The notes: generated by a model not told the origin, from the sequence alone. A stretch of DNA of 64,000 nucleotides from UBA5314 sp964635975 (GCA_964635975.1 CAZWPO010000006.1:1-64000), one strand, 5' to 3'; counted from the stretch's first letter, positions 16,780 to 26,870 are shown. A program made the numbers and translations.

Positions 16780-18387
16780 TTAAGACATTTTTTTGTCCTG
16801 CATGCTGTCTTCTTGCCGCTTCTTGAAAAGCATATAGTTTATACTATCTACCAGAGCCTGCCAGGATGCTTCTATAATGTTTTCAGATACTCCCACCGTA
16901 CTCCATTTACTTGTTTGATCCGCTGATTCGATAAGCACCCTAACTTTAGCCGCGGTTCCTGCATTGCCGTTTAAGACACGCACCTTGTAATCACTGAGAT
17001 GCATATCAATGATTTCAGGGTATACCTCGGTTAAAGCCTTGCGCAACGTATTGTCTAGCGCGTTTACCGGCCCATCGCCATCGGATGCGGTATGATAGCT
17101 CTGCTCGCCAATGGTTATCTTCACCATAGCTTCAGCGGTAATATTGTCATCCTCACCCTTTTCGATAATCAATTTCAGGTTTTTAAGCTGGAAATAATCT
17201 TCGAACTGCCCAAAAGCTTTGCGGAGGAAAAGTTCTAGAGACGCCTCCGCTCCCTCAAACTGGAATCCTTCGTTTTCTAATTCCTTGATTTCCTTGATCA
17301 CCTTGCGGGTCTCGGCATCATAATCGTTGACATCGATATTCAGCTCGCGGGCTTTGTACAAAAGGTTGGATAATCCTGATAATTCAGAGACTAAAACCCG
17401 CCGATGGTTGCCTACCTCTTCAGGATTAACATGCTCATAGGTCATTGAGTCTTTTAAAAGGGCACTGACGTGAATCCCTCCCTTGTGTGCAAACGCGCCT
17501 GATCCCACAAATGGCTGGCTGTTAAAATGGGGCATGTTGGCAATCTCACTTACATAGTGAGATACTTCTGTTATCCGCTTCAGATTACCGGCAGGAAGTA
17601 CTTTTTTGCCCATCTTTATTTCCAGGTCAGGAATCACCGTACAGAGGTCGGCATTGCCGCATCGCTCACCAAATCCATTTATGGTTCCCTGAACATGAGT
17701 GCAGCCATGGGCTACGGCGATGAGAGTGTTACTGACCGCACATCCGGCATCATTGTGGACATGAATCCCCAAAGGGATATTTAAATGGGGTTTGACGCTA
17801 TCAATGACTGTCTCGAGTTCCCATGGCAAAAATCCGCCATTGGTATCACATAAGACCAAGCAGTCGGCACCGGCAGCCTCAGCAACTTTTAAGACCTGAA
17901 GTGCATAATCGGGGTTGTTCTTATATCCGTCAAAGAAGTGCTCAGCATCAAAGATCACTTCTAGGGAGCGTTCCTTTAAATATACGATAGTCTCACGGAC
18001 CATGTTCAAGTTTTCTTCCAGGGTAGTCTCCAAGGCCCTGATGACATGAAAATCCCATGACTTGCCTACCAGTGTAACCGTTCCTACACCTGATTCTAAA
18101 AGCCCTTTTACACTGCTATCCTGTTTTACCGAAATACCTGGTTTGCGGGTGGAACCGAAAGCACAGATGCGTGAGTTTTTCCATTCCATGTTCTGTGCCT
18201 GGCGGAAGAAATCCATGTCTTTAGGATTGCTACCGGGCCAGCCTCCCTCAATATAAGAAATGCCGAGATAGTCAAGTTTTTTAGCTATTTTAATTTTGTC
18301 ATCTACCGACAGGGACATCCCCTCTCCTTGAGAACCGTCCCGCAAAGTAGTATCGTAGATTAATACATCCAGTTTTTTATCCCCAAT
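16780..18387 (-). CDS. cimA: (R)-citramalate synthase, probable ATT start
   Basis: The product condenses pyruvate with acetyl-CoA to citramalate, the first step of threonine-independent isoleucine synthesis. It shows the CimA hallmarks DTTLRDGSQGEGMS, GGWPGSNPKD, HVHNDAGCAV and a C-terminal regulatory domain. The start needs care: the first TTG (18345) encodes the Leu of TTLRDG and would remove the first barrel strand. Upstream in frame, before a TAA at 18391-18393, there is no ATG, GTG or TTG, but an ATT at 18385-18387 lies 7 bases after a perfect AAGGAGG (18395-18401). With it the protein starts xGDKKLDVLIYDTTLRDG and has 535 residues. Last gene of the BCAA operon. Confidence 0.88.
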   Translation of the reverse strand: MGDKKLDVLIYDTTLRDGSQGEGMSLSVDDKIKIAKKLDYLGISYIEGGWPGSNPKDMDFFRQAQNMEWKNSRICAFGSTRKPGISVKQDSSVKGLLESGVGTVTLVGKSWDFHVIRALETTLEENLNMVRETIVYLKERSLEVIFDAEHFFDGYKNNPDYALQVLKVAEAAGADCLVLCDTNGGFLPWELETVIDSVKPHLNIPLGIHVHNDAGCAVSNTLIAVAHGCTHVQGTINGFGERCGNADLCTVIPDLEIKMGKKVLPAGNLKRITEVSHYVSEIANMPHFNSQPFVGSGAFAHKGGIHVSALLKDSMTYEHVNPEEVGNHRRVLVSELSGLSNLLYKARELNIDVNDYDAETRKVIKEIKELENEGFQFEGAEASLELFLRKAFGQFEDYFQLKNLKLIIEKGEDDNITAEAMVKITIGEQSYHTASDGDGPVNALDNTLRKALTEVYPEIIDMHLSDYKVRVLNGNAGTAAKVRVLIESADQTSKWSTVGVSENIIEASWQALVDSINYMLFKKRQEDSMQDKKMS

Positions 18388-18491
18388 GGATTATCCTCCT
18401 TAAAAAATTTAAACGTCGATTAGTCCGGTAATGCACCTCTCACACCTATTTCGCTGAATTAGTAGTGGCTCCTCCAAGAAAACGATATTAG

Positions 18492-19571
18492 CTATTCGGC
18501 CTGGCTGACAAACCTTGCTACAAGCGTGCCCATTTCCTCAGTGTTTACGAGCTTTTTCCCCGGTTCCATGAGGTCGGGGGTTCGATAACCCTCTGCCAGG
18601 GCTTTATTGACAGCCAGTTCTATCACCTTTGCTTCTTCTTCCTGGTTGAAAGAATACCTGAGCATCAGGGCAGCAGATAAAATGGTCGCCAGCGGATTAG
18701 CTTTTTTCTGTCCAGCTATATCAGGGGCACTACCGTGCGATGGTTCATACATGCCCACCCGGCCCCCGATGGAAGCACTGGCCAGCATGCCTATCGAACC
18801 GGTCAGCATAGAGGCTTCATCAGTCAGAATATCCCCAAACATGTTCTCGGTTACAATTACATCAAATTGGCGGGGATTTCTAATCAACTGCATAGAGCAA
18901 TTATCAACATACATATGAGTTGTCTCAATATCCGGGTATTCCCTGGCAATTTCTGTGACCGTCTCTCGCCACAGGCGCGATGACTCAAGCACGTTGGCTT
19001 TGTCTACCGAGCAGAGCTTCTTACTTCTGCGTCGGGCAGCCTCATAAGCAAACCGTACGATCCTATCTATCTCATAGCTTGAGTAGCTGAGTATGTCCGT
19101 GGCTTTTTGGCCTCCGTCGGGCGTAGTTTCCCGTTTTTTCTCTCCAAAGTAGAGCCCTCCGGTAAGCTCCCTTATAACAAGAATATCAACGCCTTTTAAA
19201 ACTTCTTCCTTTAATGTTGAAGCGTGCAGCAGTTCATCAAACAAAACACAGGGGCGCAGGTTGGCAAATAAGGCCAATTCTTTACGCAGAGGCAGCAACG
19301 CGCCTATTTCGGGACGCAGGTGTACAGGAAGTTCATCCCACTTTGGTCCCCCGATTGCTCCCAGTAAAACCGCGTCAGACTGGCGGCATAGATTTAAGGT
19401 CTCTACGGGCAAAGGATTGCCGGTAGCATCATAGGCGCTGCCTCCAACCAGGGCTTCATCGAACTGGTATTCATGCCCGAAACGTTTGGCAATGGCCTTC
19501 AATACTTTAATTGCTTCAGGTACAATCTCTGCACCGATTCCATCTCCGGGAAGAACTGCTACCTTAAACAT
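18492..19571 (-). CDS. leuB: 3-isopropylmalate dehydrogenase
   Basis: A full-length (359 residues) NAD-dependent beta-decarboxylating dehydrogenase. Visible features are VAVLPGDGIGAEIVPEA at the N-terminus, substrate arginines in LRKELALFANLRP, the RELTGGLYFG loop, and the metal-site DEASMLTGSIGM region with HGSAPDIAGQ. With LeuCD it can serve both leucine synthesis and the citramalate route to 2-oxobutyrate. GAAAGGA precedes the ATG. Confidence 0.96.
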   Translation of the reverse strand: MFKVAVLPGDGIGAEIVPEAIKVLKAIAKRFGHEYQFDEALVGGSAYDATGNPLPVETLNLCRQSDAVLLGAIGGPKWDELPVHLRPEIGALLPLRKELALFANLRPCVLFDELLHASTLKEEVLKGVDILVIRELTGGLYFGEKKRETTPDGGQKATDILSYSSYEIDRIVRFAYEAARRRSKKLCSVDKANVLESSRLWRETVTEIAREYPDIETTHMYVDNCSMQLIRNPRQFDVIVTENMFGDILTDEASMLTGSIGMLASASIGGRVGMYEPSHGSAPDIAGQKKANPLATILSAALMLRYSFNQEEEAKVIELAVNKALAEGYRTPDLMEPGKKLVNTEEMGTLVARFVSQAE

Positions 19572-19708
19572 TGTCTCATCCTTTCGTCATGTCATTTGAG
19601 AAACTACAAAACAGTTTCATTACACGCTGCAACGGGCGTAGGATTGGCCCCCCGCCTGTTCTTCTGATCGGAACCCGACCGTTTAGAAGTAGGCATCTTT
19701 TCGCATCG

Positions 19709-20206
19709 CTATTGATCACTGAGCCGGTCTTTCAAGTAATTGATCAAACCTCCCTGGGCCATGATGCCCTGCATGAATTCCGGGAAAGGAACCGCTTTAA
19801 ACTCTTCCCCGGTCCGCAGGTTCTTGATAATCCCAGTTTCCAGGTCGACTTCGACTTGATCTCCCTCATTGATCGAATCAACCGCTTCACTGCATTCCAG
19901 TATAGGCAGGCCTATATTGATAGCATTACGGTAGAATATCCTGGCAAAAGATTTGGCTATAACGCAAGATACTCCCGCCCCCTGTATAGCAATAGGAGCG
20001 TGTTCTCTCGAACTTCCGCAGCCAAAGTTCTTGTCAGCTACGATCAGGTCTCCAGTCCGCACTTTGGAGGGAAACTCGGGATCGGCATCCTCCATGCAAT
20101 GTTTGGCCAGTTCCTGGGGATCGAATGTATTGAGATAACGGGCAGGAATGATGGCGTCGGTATCCACGTCAGTTCCGAACTTATGCACCTGGCCTTGCAT
20201 TTTCAT
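19709..20206 (-). CDS. leuD: 3-isopropylmalate dehydratase, small subunit
   Basis: The 165-residue protein has the small-subunit signatures GTDVDTDAIIPARYLNT and the swivel-domain loop FGCGSSREHAP. It forms the isomerase with LeuC, and is 46 bases downstream of it. Confidence 0.95.
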   Translation of the reverse strand: MKMQGQVHKFGTDVDTDAIIPARYLNTFDPQELAKHCMEDADPEFPSKVRTGDLIVADKNFGCGSSREHAPIAIQGAGVSCVIAKSFARIFYRNAINIGLPILECSEAVDSINEGDQVEVDLETGIIKNLRTGEEFKAVPFPEFMQGIMAQGGLINYLKDRLSDQ

Positions 20207-20252
20207 TTATAATCTTCCTTTCCTGGCATTAAGCCTTTATTGGAATGTTAAA

Positions 20253-21515
20253 CTACTTTATTTCCCAGGGTGCTGTTATACAACCCTTTATAGCACTGGC
20301 CGCGGCTACTGCCGGGCTGGCCAGATATACTTCGCTTTCCGGGTGCCCCATGCGTCCAACAAAATTACGATTGGTTGTAGCCAGAGCGCGCTCGCCTTTA
20401 GCCAGAATACCCATGTGCCCTCCCAAACAAGGCCCGCAGGTAGGGGTGCTGACCACGGCTCCGGCTTCCACCAGATCCTCTATCAAGCCCTGCCTCAATG
20501 CATCCAGGTAAATCCTTTGCGTGCCTGGTAAAATAATCAGCCTTATCTCAGGATGCACCTTATGCCCCCTGAGAATAGAAGCAGCAATCTGCAGATCCTC
20601 CATACGCCCGTTTGTGCATGAACCTATAACCACCTGATCTATTGTCACCCCGCTGGCTTCACTGACCGGCTTGGTATTCTCAGGCAGATGCGGGAAGGCA
20701 ATAACCGGCTCCAATTTCGATACATCATATTCACGTATTTCCTCGTAATGCGCATCGGGATCAGAACGATAGACCTTGTACGGCCTTTTTGCCCGACCTT
20801 CAACGTAGGCGATAGTCTTGTCATCTGCCTCTATAATCCCATTTTTCCCCCCCGCTTCGATGGCCATATTGGCCATGGTAAAACGTCCATCCATGGAAAG
20901 GGCAGTTATTGCTTCTCCAGTAAATTCCATAGACATGTAGCGGGCACCATCCACACCAATGTCCCCTATAGTATGGAGGATTATGTCTTTGCCGCTGACC
21001 CATTTCGGCAGTGTTCCATAATAAACAAATTTTATCGAATCCGGCACCTTGAACCAGGCTTCACCGGTAGCCATACCGGCCGCCATATCCGTGGATCCCA
21101 CACCGGTGGCAAAAGCTCCTAAGGCCCCGTACGTGCAGGTGTGAGAGTCTGCTCCGATGATCACATCCCCGGGCAGCACTAGGCCCTGTTCTGGTAGAAG
21201 GCAATGTTCTATTCCCATTTGCCCGATTTCAAAATAGTTCCGTATTTCAAAGCTCCTGGCAAATTCTCTTAAAATTTTGGCCTGTTCAGCAGCCTTGATG
21301 TCTTTGTTAGGGGTGAAATGATCAGGAACCAGAACCACTCTATCCCGGTCAAAAACCTTTGATAAGCCAAGGCGTTTAAACTCACTGATAGCCACCGGAG
21401 CAGTGATGTCATTGCCCAGCACCACGTCCAGCTTGCAGTTGATGAGCTCGCCCGCTTCAACAAACTCGCGTCCGGTATGTGCAGCCAGTATCTTCTGGCT
21501 GATAGTCATCCCCAT
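20253..21515 (-). CDS. leuC: 3-isopropylmalate dehydratase, large subunit
   Basis: A 420-residue aconitase-like protein of the shorter archaeal/clostridial type. The three cluster cysteines are visible in GSCTNG (about 300) and CGPCLGG (about 361-364); GADSHTCTYGALGAFATGVGS is the substrate/cluster region. The start ATG follows GGGAGG. A long inverted repeat lies between this gene and ilvC. Confidence 0.95.
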   Translation of the reverse strand: MGMTISQKILAAHTGREFVEAGELINCKLDVVLGNDITAPVAISEFKRLGLSKVFDRDRVVLVPDHFTPNKDIKAAEQAKILREFARSFEIRNYFEIGQMGIEHCLLPEQGLVLPGDVIIGADSHTCTYGALGAFATGVGSTDMAAGMATGEAWFKVPDSIKFVYYGTLPKWVSGKDIILHTIGDIGVDGARYMSMEFTGEAITALSMDGRFTMANMAIEAGGKNGIIEADDKTIAYVEGRAKRPYKVYRSDPDAHYEEIREYDVSKLEPVIAFPHLPENTKPVSEASGVTIDQVVIGSCTNGRMEDLQIAASILRGHKVHPEIRLIILPGTQRIYLDALRQGLIEDLVEAGAVVSTPTCGPCLGGHMGILAKGERALATTNRNFVGRMGHPESEVYLASPAVAAASAIKGCITAPWEIK

Positions 21516-21695
21516 TAATATATCCTCCCTTTACGATATCTGCATCAGTTCGCGATACAATTGCCACTGGTAGAAGAAGCGATCTATCGCATTTTTTCAT
21601 GATAGAACGCTGGCTTCATTACACCGGTGCTCTCTCCTGCCGGCCGTTAATGTCGAATTAAGATATACAATACAATAAAATAAAGTTAAGGTCTG

Positions 21696-21751
21696 CAAAA
21701 ATTCCGTTACCCCGGCTTCTAAAAGATACGTCGTCTGAACGGAATTTTCGC
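21696..21751 (-). terminator. Long-loop inverted repeat between ilvC and leuC
   Basis: AAAATTCCGTT (21698-21708) and AACGGAATTTT (21738-21748) are complementary; on the minus strand the second arm runs into TTTTTGC. This could be an intra-operon terminator or processing site that lowers leuCDB-cimA expression relative to ilvDBHC. The rest of 21516-21784 shows no gene. Confidence 0.5.
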
Positions 21752-21784
21752 ATTACGGAGATATTCCTTTGGTAATCTTCCCTA

Positions 21785-22798
21785 CTATTTGGTCTCTTTT
21801 AACCAGGGCATCATAGCTCTGAGCTCAGCGCCAACTTCTTCAATCATGTGTTCTCGATTTTGCCTACGCAGGGCGTTGAACTGGGGTCTGCCTACCTGGT
21901 TTTCCAGGAGCCAGTTTTTAGCAAATTTTCCACTTTGAATATCTTCCAGCGCTTCCTGCATTGCATAACGGACTTCCGGCCCGATAATGTCTGGGCCCTT
22001 GGTGTAATCCCCATATTCCGCTGTATCGCTTATGGAGTAACGCATATATCCCATGCCGCCCTCGTAAATTAGATCTACGATCAGCTTAAGTTCGTGCAGG
22101 CATTCAAAGTAAGCGATTTCAGGCTGATAACCCGCTTCTACAAGCGTCTCAAATCCACTTTTGACCAGCTCGGTCACTCCACCGCAGAGAACGCACTGTT
22201 CTCCAAACAAGTCGGTTTCAGTTTCCTCTCTGAAGGTTGTTTCGATAACCCCTGCTCTTGTGCAGCCAATTCCGCAAGCATAGGCGAGCGCAACATCACG
22301 AGCCTGCCCCGTGAAATCCTGTTCCACAGCTACCAATCCGGGAACTCCTGCCCCCTTGGCATACATACGCCGCACCAAGTGCCCCGGGCTTTTGGGGGCT
22401 ACCATGAATACGTCGATCCAAGCCGGAGGAACAATCTGCCCGAAATGAATATTAAAACCGTGAGAAAATCCCAGTGCATTGCCTTCTTTCAAGTGGGGCT
22501 CAATCTCAGCTTTGTATACCCTGGCTTGAAACTCGTCAGGCAGCAGTATATGAATGATGTCAGCCGCTTCTGCCGCTTCTGCAACGGTCATTACCTTAAT
22601 GCCGGCTTCAATTACGGAATTCCATTCCTTCTCAGTTGCTTCGTCAAAAGGCTTGCGCAGACCGACTATGACATTGAGCCCGCTGTCGTTAAGATTCTGC
22701 GCCTGGGCATGACCCTGCGAACCGTAGCCCATTACTGCGATAGTCTTCCCTTTCAACAAATTTAGATCAGCATCCGCGTCATAGAACATTTTTGCCAT
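21785..22798 (-). CDS. ilvC: Ketol-acid reductoisomerase
   Basis: The product (337 residues, class I length) reduces and rearranges acetolactate and acetohydroxybutyrate. It shows the dinucleotide fold GYGSQGHAQAQNL and cofactor loop GLRKPFDEA, and the C-terminal metal sites in DLFGEQCVLCGGVTEL and the E-rich helices. Ser or Arg in the loop usually indicates NADPH preference; here GLRKP is present, but preference cannot be assigned by eye. It is 27 bases after ilvH. Confidence 0.96.
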   Translation of the reverse strand: MAKMFYDADADLNLLKGKTIAVMGYGSQGHAQAQNLNDSGLNVIVGLRKPFDEATEKEWNSVIEAGIKVMTVAEAAEAADIIHILLPDEFQARVYKAEIEPHLKEGNALGFSHGFNIHFGQIVPPAWIDVFMVAPKSPGHLVRRMYAKGAGVPGLVAVEQDFTGQARDVALAYACGIGCTRAGVIETTFREETETDLFGEQCVLCGGVTELVKSGFETLVEAGYQPEIAYFECLHELKLIVDLIYEGGMGYMRYSISDTAEYGDYTKGPDIIGPEVRYAMQEALEDIQSGKFAKNWLLENQVGRPQFNALRRQNREHMIEEVGAELRAMMPWLKETK

Positions 22799-22825
22799 TT
22801 TTATTTTTCCTCCTTTTATTGAGTC

Positions 22826-23311
22826 CTATTGTTTCACGCCGCGGACCATGGCTACTTTGCCGGTTCTAACCAGCTCAATGATGCCAAAGGGCCTTAGCGA
22901 ATCTTCTATTGCATTAATCTTTCCTGAATCGCCGGTGGCTTCAATTATCAAGGTATTGCTGCCTATATCGACTATCCGTCCTCTGAAAATATCAACGATC
23001 TGGACTATCTCAGCCCGCACATTATTGTCAGCTTTTACTTTGATCAGCACCAGTTCCCTCTCGACTGCTCGCTCATCGGTAACATCAACGATTTTGATAA
23101 CATCTACCAGCTTGTAGAGCTGCTTGCTCACCTGCTCTATTATGCTGTCATCCCCGCTTACCACGATGGTAATCCTTGAGAGACTTGGGTCTTCAGTTGC
23201 TCCTACAGTCAGACTTTCGATATTATACCCACGGCGCCGGAAAAGGGTTGTTACCCGGGTCAATACACCAGGCCGGTTTTCTACTGTAACCGATAAGGTA
23301 TGTTTTTTCAT
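22826..23311 (-). CDS. ilvH: Acetolactate synthase, small (regulatory) subunit
   Basis: The 161-residue protein has an N-terminal ACT domain (VTVENRPGVLTRVTTLFRRRGYNIESLTVG) and the C-terminal IlvH domain. It binds valine for feedback inhibition of IlvB. The spacing to ilvB is 2 bases, so the two are cotranslated. Confidence 0.95.
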   Translation of the reverse strand: MKKHTLSVTVENRPGVLTRVTTLFRRRGYNIESLTVGATEDPSLSRITIVVSGDDSIIEQVSKQLYKLVDVIKIVDVTDERAVERELVLIKVKADNNVRAEIVQIVDIFRGRIVDIGSNTLIIEATGDSGKINAIEDSLRPFGIIELVRTGKVAMVRGVKQ

Positions 23312-23313
23312 TT

Positions 23314-25002
23314 TTACCCCTCCTCCTCCAGCATATTAATTATCGAACCGCCAGGCGGGACCATCGGATAAACGTTGGCCTCTCTTTCCACCCAGAAGTC
23401 CAGTACAACTGGGCGATCCGTGATAGTCAGGGCCTCAGCCAGAGCAGCATCGACTTCACTCATTTCTTTGATCCTTCGGCCATATGCTCCATAAGCTTCA
23501 GCCAGTTTTACAAAATCCGGCTGGTGGCTTATGTCAGTAAATGAATAACGGTTATCATAGAATAGACTCTGCCATTGCCTTACCATACCCAGGAACTGAT
23601 TATTCAATATACATATTATGACGGGAATTTTGTAGGCCACGGCAGTGCCCAGCTCCTGAATGTTCATCTGAATGCTGCCGTCGCCGGCGATGTCTATAAC
23701 CGGCCGGTCGGGGCAGGCTAGCTTGGCGCCAATTGCGGCCGGGAATCCATAACCCATCGTTCCAAGACCGCCCGAACTAATAAAACTACGCGGGTGCTTA
23801 TACTGATAGTATTGAGCTGCCCACATCTGATTCTGGCCTACTTCGGTAGTAATGATAGCTTCCCCTTTAGTTAAAGCGCTAATCTTTTCAATAATATGCT
23901 GGGGCATAATACGCCCTTCACACGACACTCCATAGCGCATGGGATATTCCTCTTTCCAGCGGTCGATGGTCTCATGCCAGGAGCTTAAGCTGTCTACCGC
24001 TTCCAGACGCTCGTTGATAGCGTGCAGGACCTCGTTTACCTGACCCACAATAGGGACGTGGACTGCCACATTTTTGCCGATCTCAGCTGCGTCGATATCG
24101 ATGTGAATGATCTGGGCATGGGGAGCAAATGTGGCGATATTGCCAGTTACGCGGTCGTCAAAACGGACCCCCACTGCGATCAAGAGATCGCATTCACCGG
24201 TGGCATAATTAGCATACCGGGTACCGTGCATTCCTAGCATCCCCAGGGAAAGATAGTTATCGGAGGGGAATCCTCCCATCCCCATCAGAGTAGTGGTAAC
24301 CGGAATTTTCCGCTTTTCAGCCAGTTCCTTGAGCTCCTCGCTGGCTCCGGAAGCTATAACCCCTCCACCGGCGTAGAGCACTGGGCGCTCGGCATTTTTA
24401 ATCAATTCGACCGCTGCCAGTACCTGCCCGTTGTTAAAGCCTTTCATAACCCGGTAACCGCGAATGTTAATATCAACCGGCGGATCCTGGTAATCGATCA
24501 CCCTGTCCATAACATCTTTAGGCAAGTCTACAACCACAGGTCCAGGGCGGTTAGTGCGGGCGATATAAAATGCTTCTTTTACTATCCTGGCTACATCCTC
24601 GGTTCTTTCGATCAGGTAGTTATGTTTGGTTATGGGAAGGGTTATTCCGGTAATGTCTGCCTCCTGAAAAGCGTCTTTCCCGATCATACCTGTTACAACC
24701 TGCCCGGTAAAAGCCACCAAGGGTATGGAATCCATGTAGGCATTGGCTATACCGGTTACCAGGTTGGTAGCGCCGGGACCCGATGTGGCCAGGCAGACTC
24801 CCACCCTTCCAGTCGCTCGCGCATAGCCATCCGCAGCATGAGCCGCACCCTGTTCATGCCGTGTAAGTATATGTTTGATCTTGTCCTGTTTATAAAGAGC
24901 ATCATAAATTGGCAGCACAACTCCACCGGGATAGCCAAATATTATGTCGACTCCCTCTTCCTCCAGGCATTTTAATAGAATCTCTGCTCCTTTTAACATC
25001 AA
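23314..25002 (-). CDS. ilvB: Acetolactate synthase, large (catalytic) subunit
   Basis: A 562-residue thiamine-diphosphate enzyme: catalytic Glu in RHEQGAAHAADGYAR (about 49), FAD-region GGGVIASGA, and the ThDP motif GDGSIQMNIQELGTA to NNQFLGMVRQ near residue 430-460. It makes acetolactate (Val, Leu) and acetohydroxybutyrate (Ile). GGAGG lies before the ATG. Confidence 0.96.
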   Translation of the reverse strand: MMLKGAEILLKCLEEEGVDIIFGYPGGVVLPIYDALYKQDKIKHILTRHEQGAAHAADGYARATGRVGVCLATSGPGATNLVTGIANAYMDSIPLVAFTGQVVTGMIGKDAFQEADITGITLPITKHNYLIERTEDVARIVKEAFYIARTNRPGPVVVDLPKDVMDRVIDYQDPPVDINIRGYRVMKGFNNGQVLAAVELIKNAERPVLYAGGGVIASGASEELKELAEKRKIPVTTTLMGMGGFPSDNYLSLGMLGMHGTRYANYATGECDLLIAVGVRFDDRVTGNIATFAPHAQIIHIDIDAAEIGKNVAVHVPIVGQVNEVLHAINERLEAVDSLSSWHETIDRWKEEYPMRYGVSCEGRIMPQHIIEKISALTKGEAIITTEVGQNQMWAAQYYQYKHPRSFISSGGLGTMGYGFPAAIGAKLACPDRPVIDIAGDGSIQMNIQELGTAVAYKIPVIICILNNQFLGMVRQWQSLFYDNRYSFTDISHQPDFVKLAEAYGAYGRRIKEMSEVDAALAEALTITDRPVVLDFWVEREANVYPMVPPGGSIINMLEEEG

Positions 25003-25085
25003 GCTCTATCACCTCCAAAATATCTATATAATGAATGCATGCAGCAATGCTGATTTCTAATAATCTTGCACGTAGAATAAATGAA

Positions 25086-25108
25086 AGCGGGCTCTTTGAT
25101 GGCCCGCT
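25086..25108. repeat. Hairpin between ilvD and ilvB
   Basis: AGCGGGC and GCCCGCT form a 7-bp stem in the 130-base gap; on the minus strand the tail is TTCATTTATT, so partial termination or processing is possible. Confidence 0.45.
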
Positions 25109-25132
25109 CTTTCTACCGGTTGAGCCTTTTCA

Positions 25133-26794
25133 CTATTTGTTGAATATGGCTCCGGTACTGGCTGATTGTACCATCTGGGCATATCTTTTCATATATCCGC
25201 TGGTAATCTTAGGTTCTGGAGCGATCCAGCGTGATTTTCTCTCATTTAAAATCCCCTCTTCAACCATCAGTTCCAGGCTAAGTCGGGGAATATCTATTCG
25301 AATAATGTCTCCTTCTTCGACCAGTCCAATAAGACCTCCCGAAGCACCTTCTGGAGATATATGACCTATAGCAGCTCCACGGGTTGCCCCGGAGAAACGT
25401 CCATCAGTAATCAGAGCAACTTCCTTATCAAGTCCCATGCCGGCTATCGCTGAAGTGGGGGTGAGCATCTCCCTCATTCCCGGGCCACCTTTTGGTCCTT
25501 CGTAACGAATTACAATGACATCTCCCGGACGGATCCGGTTTCCCAGTATGGCTGCAACCCCTTCTTCCTCAGAATCGAAAACCCTTGCCGGGCCTTCATG
25601 CTGAAGCATCTCGGGATCAACAGCGCTCTTCTTGACTACAGCTCCCTGGGTGGCCAGATTACCAAAAAGAATAGCCAAACCGCCGTTCTGGCTGTACGGG
25701 TCATCCAGAGGCCGAATTACTCTGTGATTAGTTACCGGACTGGTTGCGAGGTTTTCACCCACGGTCCTGCCATTTACGGTCATACAGGAAGTATTGATCA
25801 AATCTGCCTTATGCAGTTCATTATATAAGGCTTGTATACCGCCTGCACGGTACAAATCTTCCATATGGTCAGTCCCCGCAGGACTAATTTTGCATAGCAG
25901 TGGAGTGCTGTCACTGATCTGATTGAATAAATTGAGATCTAAATCAACGCCTGCTTCACTGGCTACAGCCATCAAATGCAGCACCGAATTGGTTGAGCAT
26001 CCGATGGCATTATCCAGACGAATAGCGTTTAAAAAGGCATCGCGGGTCAATATATCAAGAGGTTTTACATCTTCACGTACTAAATCAATTATACGCATAC
26101 CGGCCATTTTAGCCAACCTGATACGCTCAGAATAAACTGCAGGAATTGTTCCATTTCCAGGAAGCCCCAATCCCAGTGCTTCAGTCAGACAGTTCATGGA
26201 GTTGGCCGTAAACATGCCTGCGCAAGAACCGCAGGTCGGGCAGGCTGAATTCTCAAGTGAACATAGTTCACTCTCGCTCATCCTACCGGCTGCAACTGCG
26301 CCTACCGCTTCGAACACCTGGGTTACACTAACAGTTCTCTCGCCTACTCGTCCAGCCAGCATAGGGCCGCCGCTAATAAAAATGGAAGGCAGATTTAAGC
26401 GCGCCGCCGCCATCAGCATTCCTGGTATAATCTTATCACAATTGGGTATAAAAACCAAACCGTCAAGAGCGTGAGCTACAGCCATTATCTCCACAGAATC
26501 AGCAATCAGCTCTCGACTGCCCAGAGAGTATTTCATGCCTATATGATTCATAGCGATGCCATCGCATACTCCGATGGTGAAAAACTCCATTGGAGTGCCG
26601 CCGGCCATGTATACCCCGTTCTTAACAGCCTCAGCAATCTTATCCAGATTCATATGTCCAGGAATCAAATCATTTTGTGAATTAACAATTCCAATCAAGG
26701 GACGTGCTAATTCTTCGTCGGTTAAGCCCAGTGCCCTGAACAAAGAACGGTGGGGAGCCTTTTCTAAACCGATTTTGACATTATCGCTTTTCAT
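25133..26794 (-). CDS. ilvD: Dihydroxy-acid dehydratase
   Basis: I start it at the ATG at 26794 (MKSDNVKIGLEKAPHRSLF) with AGGGG upstream; the frame continues upstream only through the T-box terminator. The 553-residue product has the iron-sulfur cysteines in NCDKIIPGM, ACPTCGSCAGMF and AIGCSTNS. It dehydrates dihydroxy acids to the oxo acids of Val, Ile and Leu synthesis. First gene of the operon. Confidence 0.96.
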   Translation of the reverse strand: MKSDNVKIGLEKAPHRSLFRALGLTDEELARPLIGIVNSQNDLIPGHMNLDKIAEAVKNGVYMAGGTPMEFFTIGVCDGIAMNHIGMKYSLGSRELIADSVEIMAVAHALDGLVFIPNCDKIIPGMLMAAARLNLPSIFISGGPMLAGRVGERTVSVTQVFEAVGAVAAGRMSESELCSLENSACPTCGSCAGMFTANSMNCLTEALGLGLPGNGTIPAVYSERIRLAKMAGMRIIDLVREDVKPLDILTRDAFLNAIRLDNAIGCSTNSVLHLMAVASEAGVDLDLNLFNQISDSTPLLCKISPAGTDHMEDLYRAGGIQALYNELHKADLINTSCMTVNGRTVGENLATSPVTNHRVIRPLDDPYSQNGGLAILFGNLATQGAVVKKSAVDPEMLQHEGPARVFDSEEEGVAAILGNRIRPGDVIVIRYEGPKGGPGMREMLTPTSAIAGMGLDKEVALITDGRFSGATRGAAIGHISPEGASGGLIGLVEEGDIIRIDIPRLSLELMVEEGILNERKSRWIAPEPKITSGYMKRYAQMVQSASTGAIFNK

Positions 26795-26870
26795 AAATAA
26801 CCCCTTTCCTTCTTCCGACTGCTTCTCCTTGAACGCAGTGGAATCAGTGCCTTGTATATAAAAAAGGATA

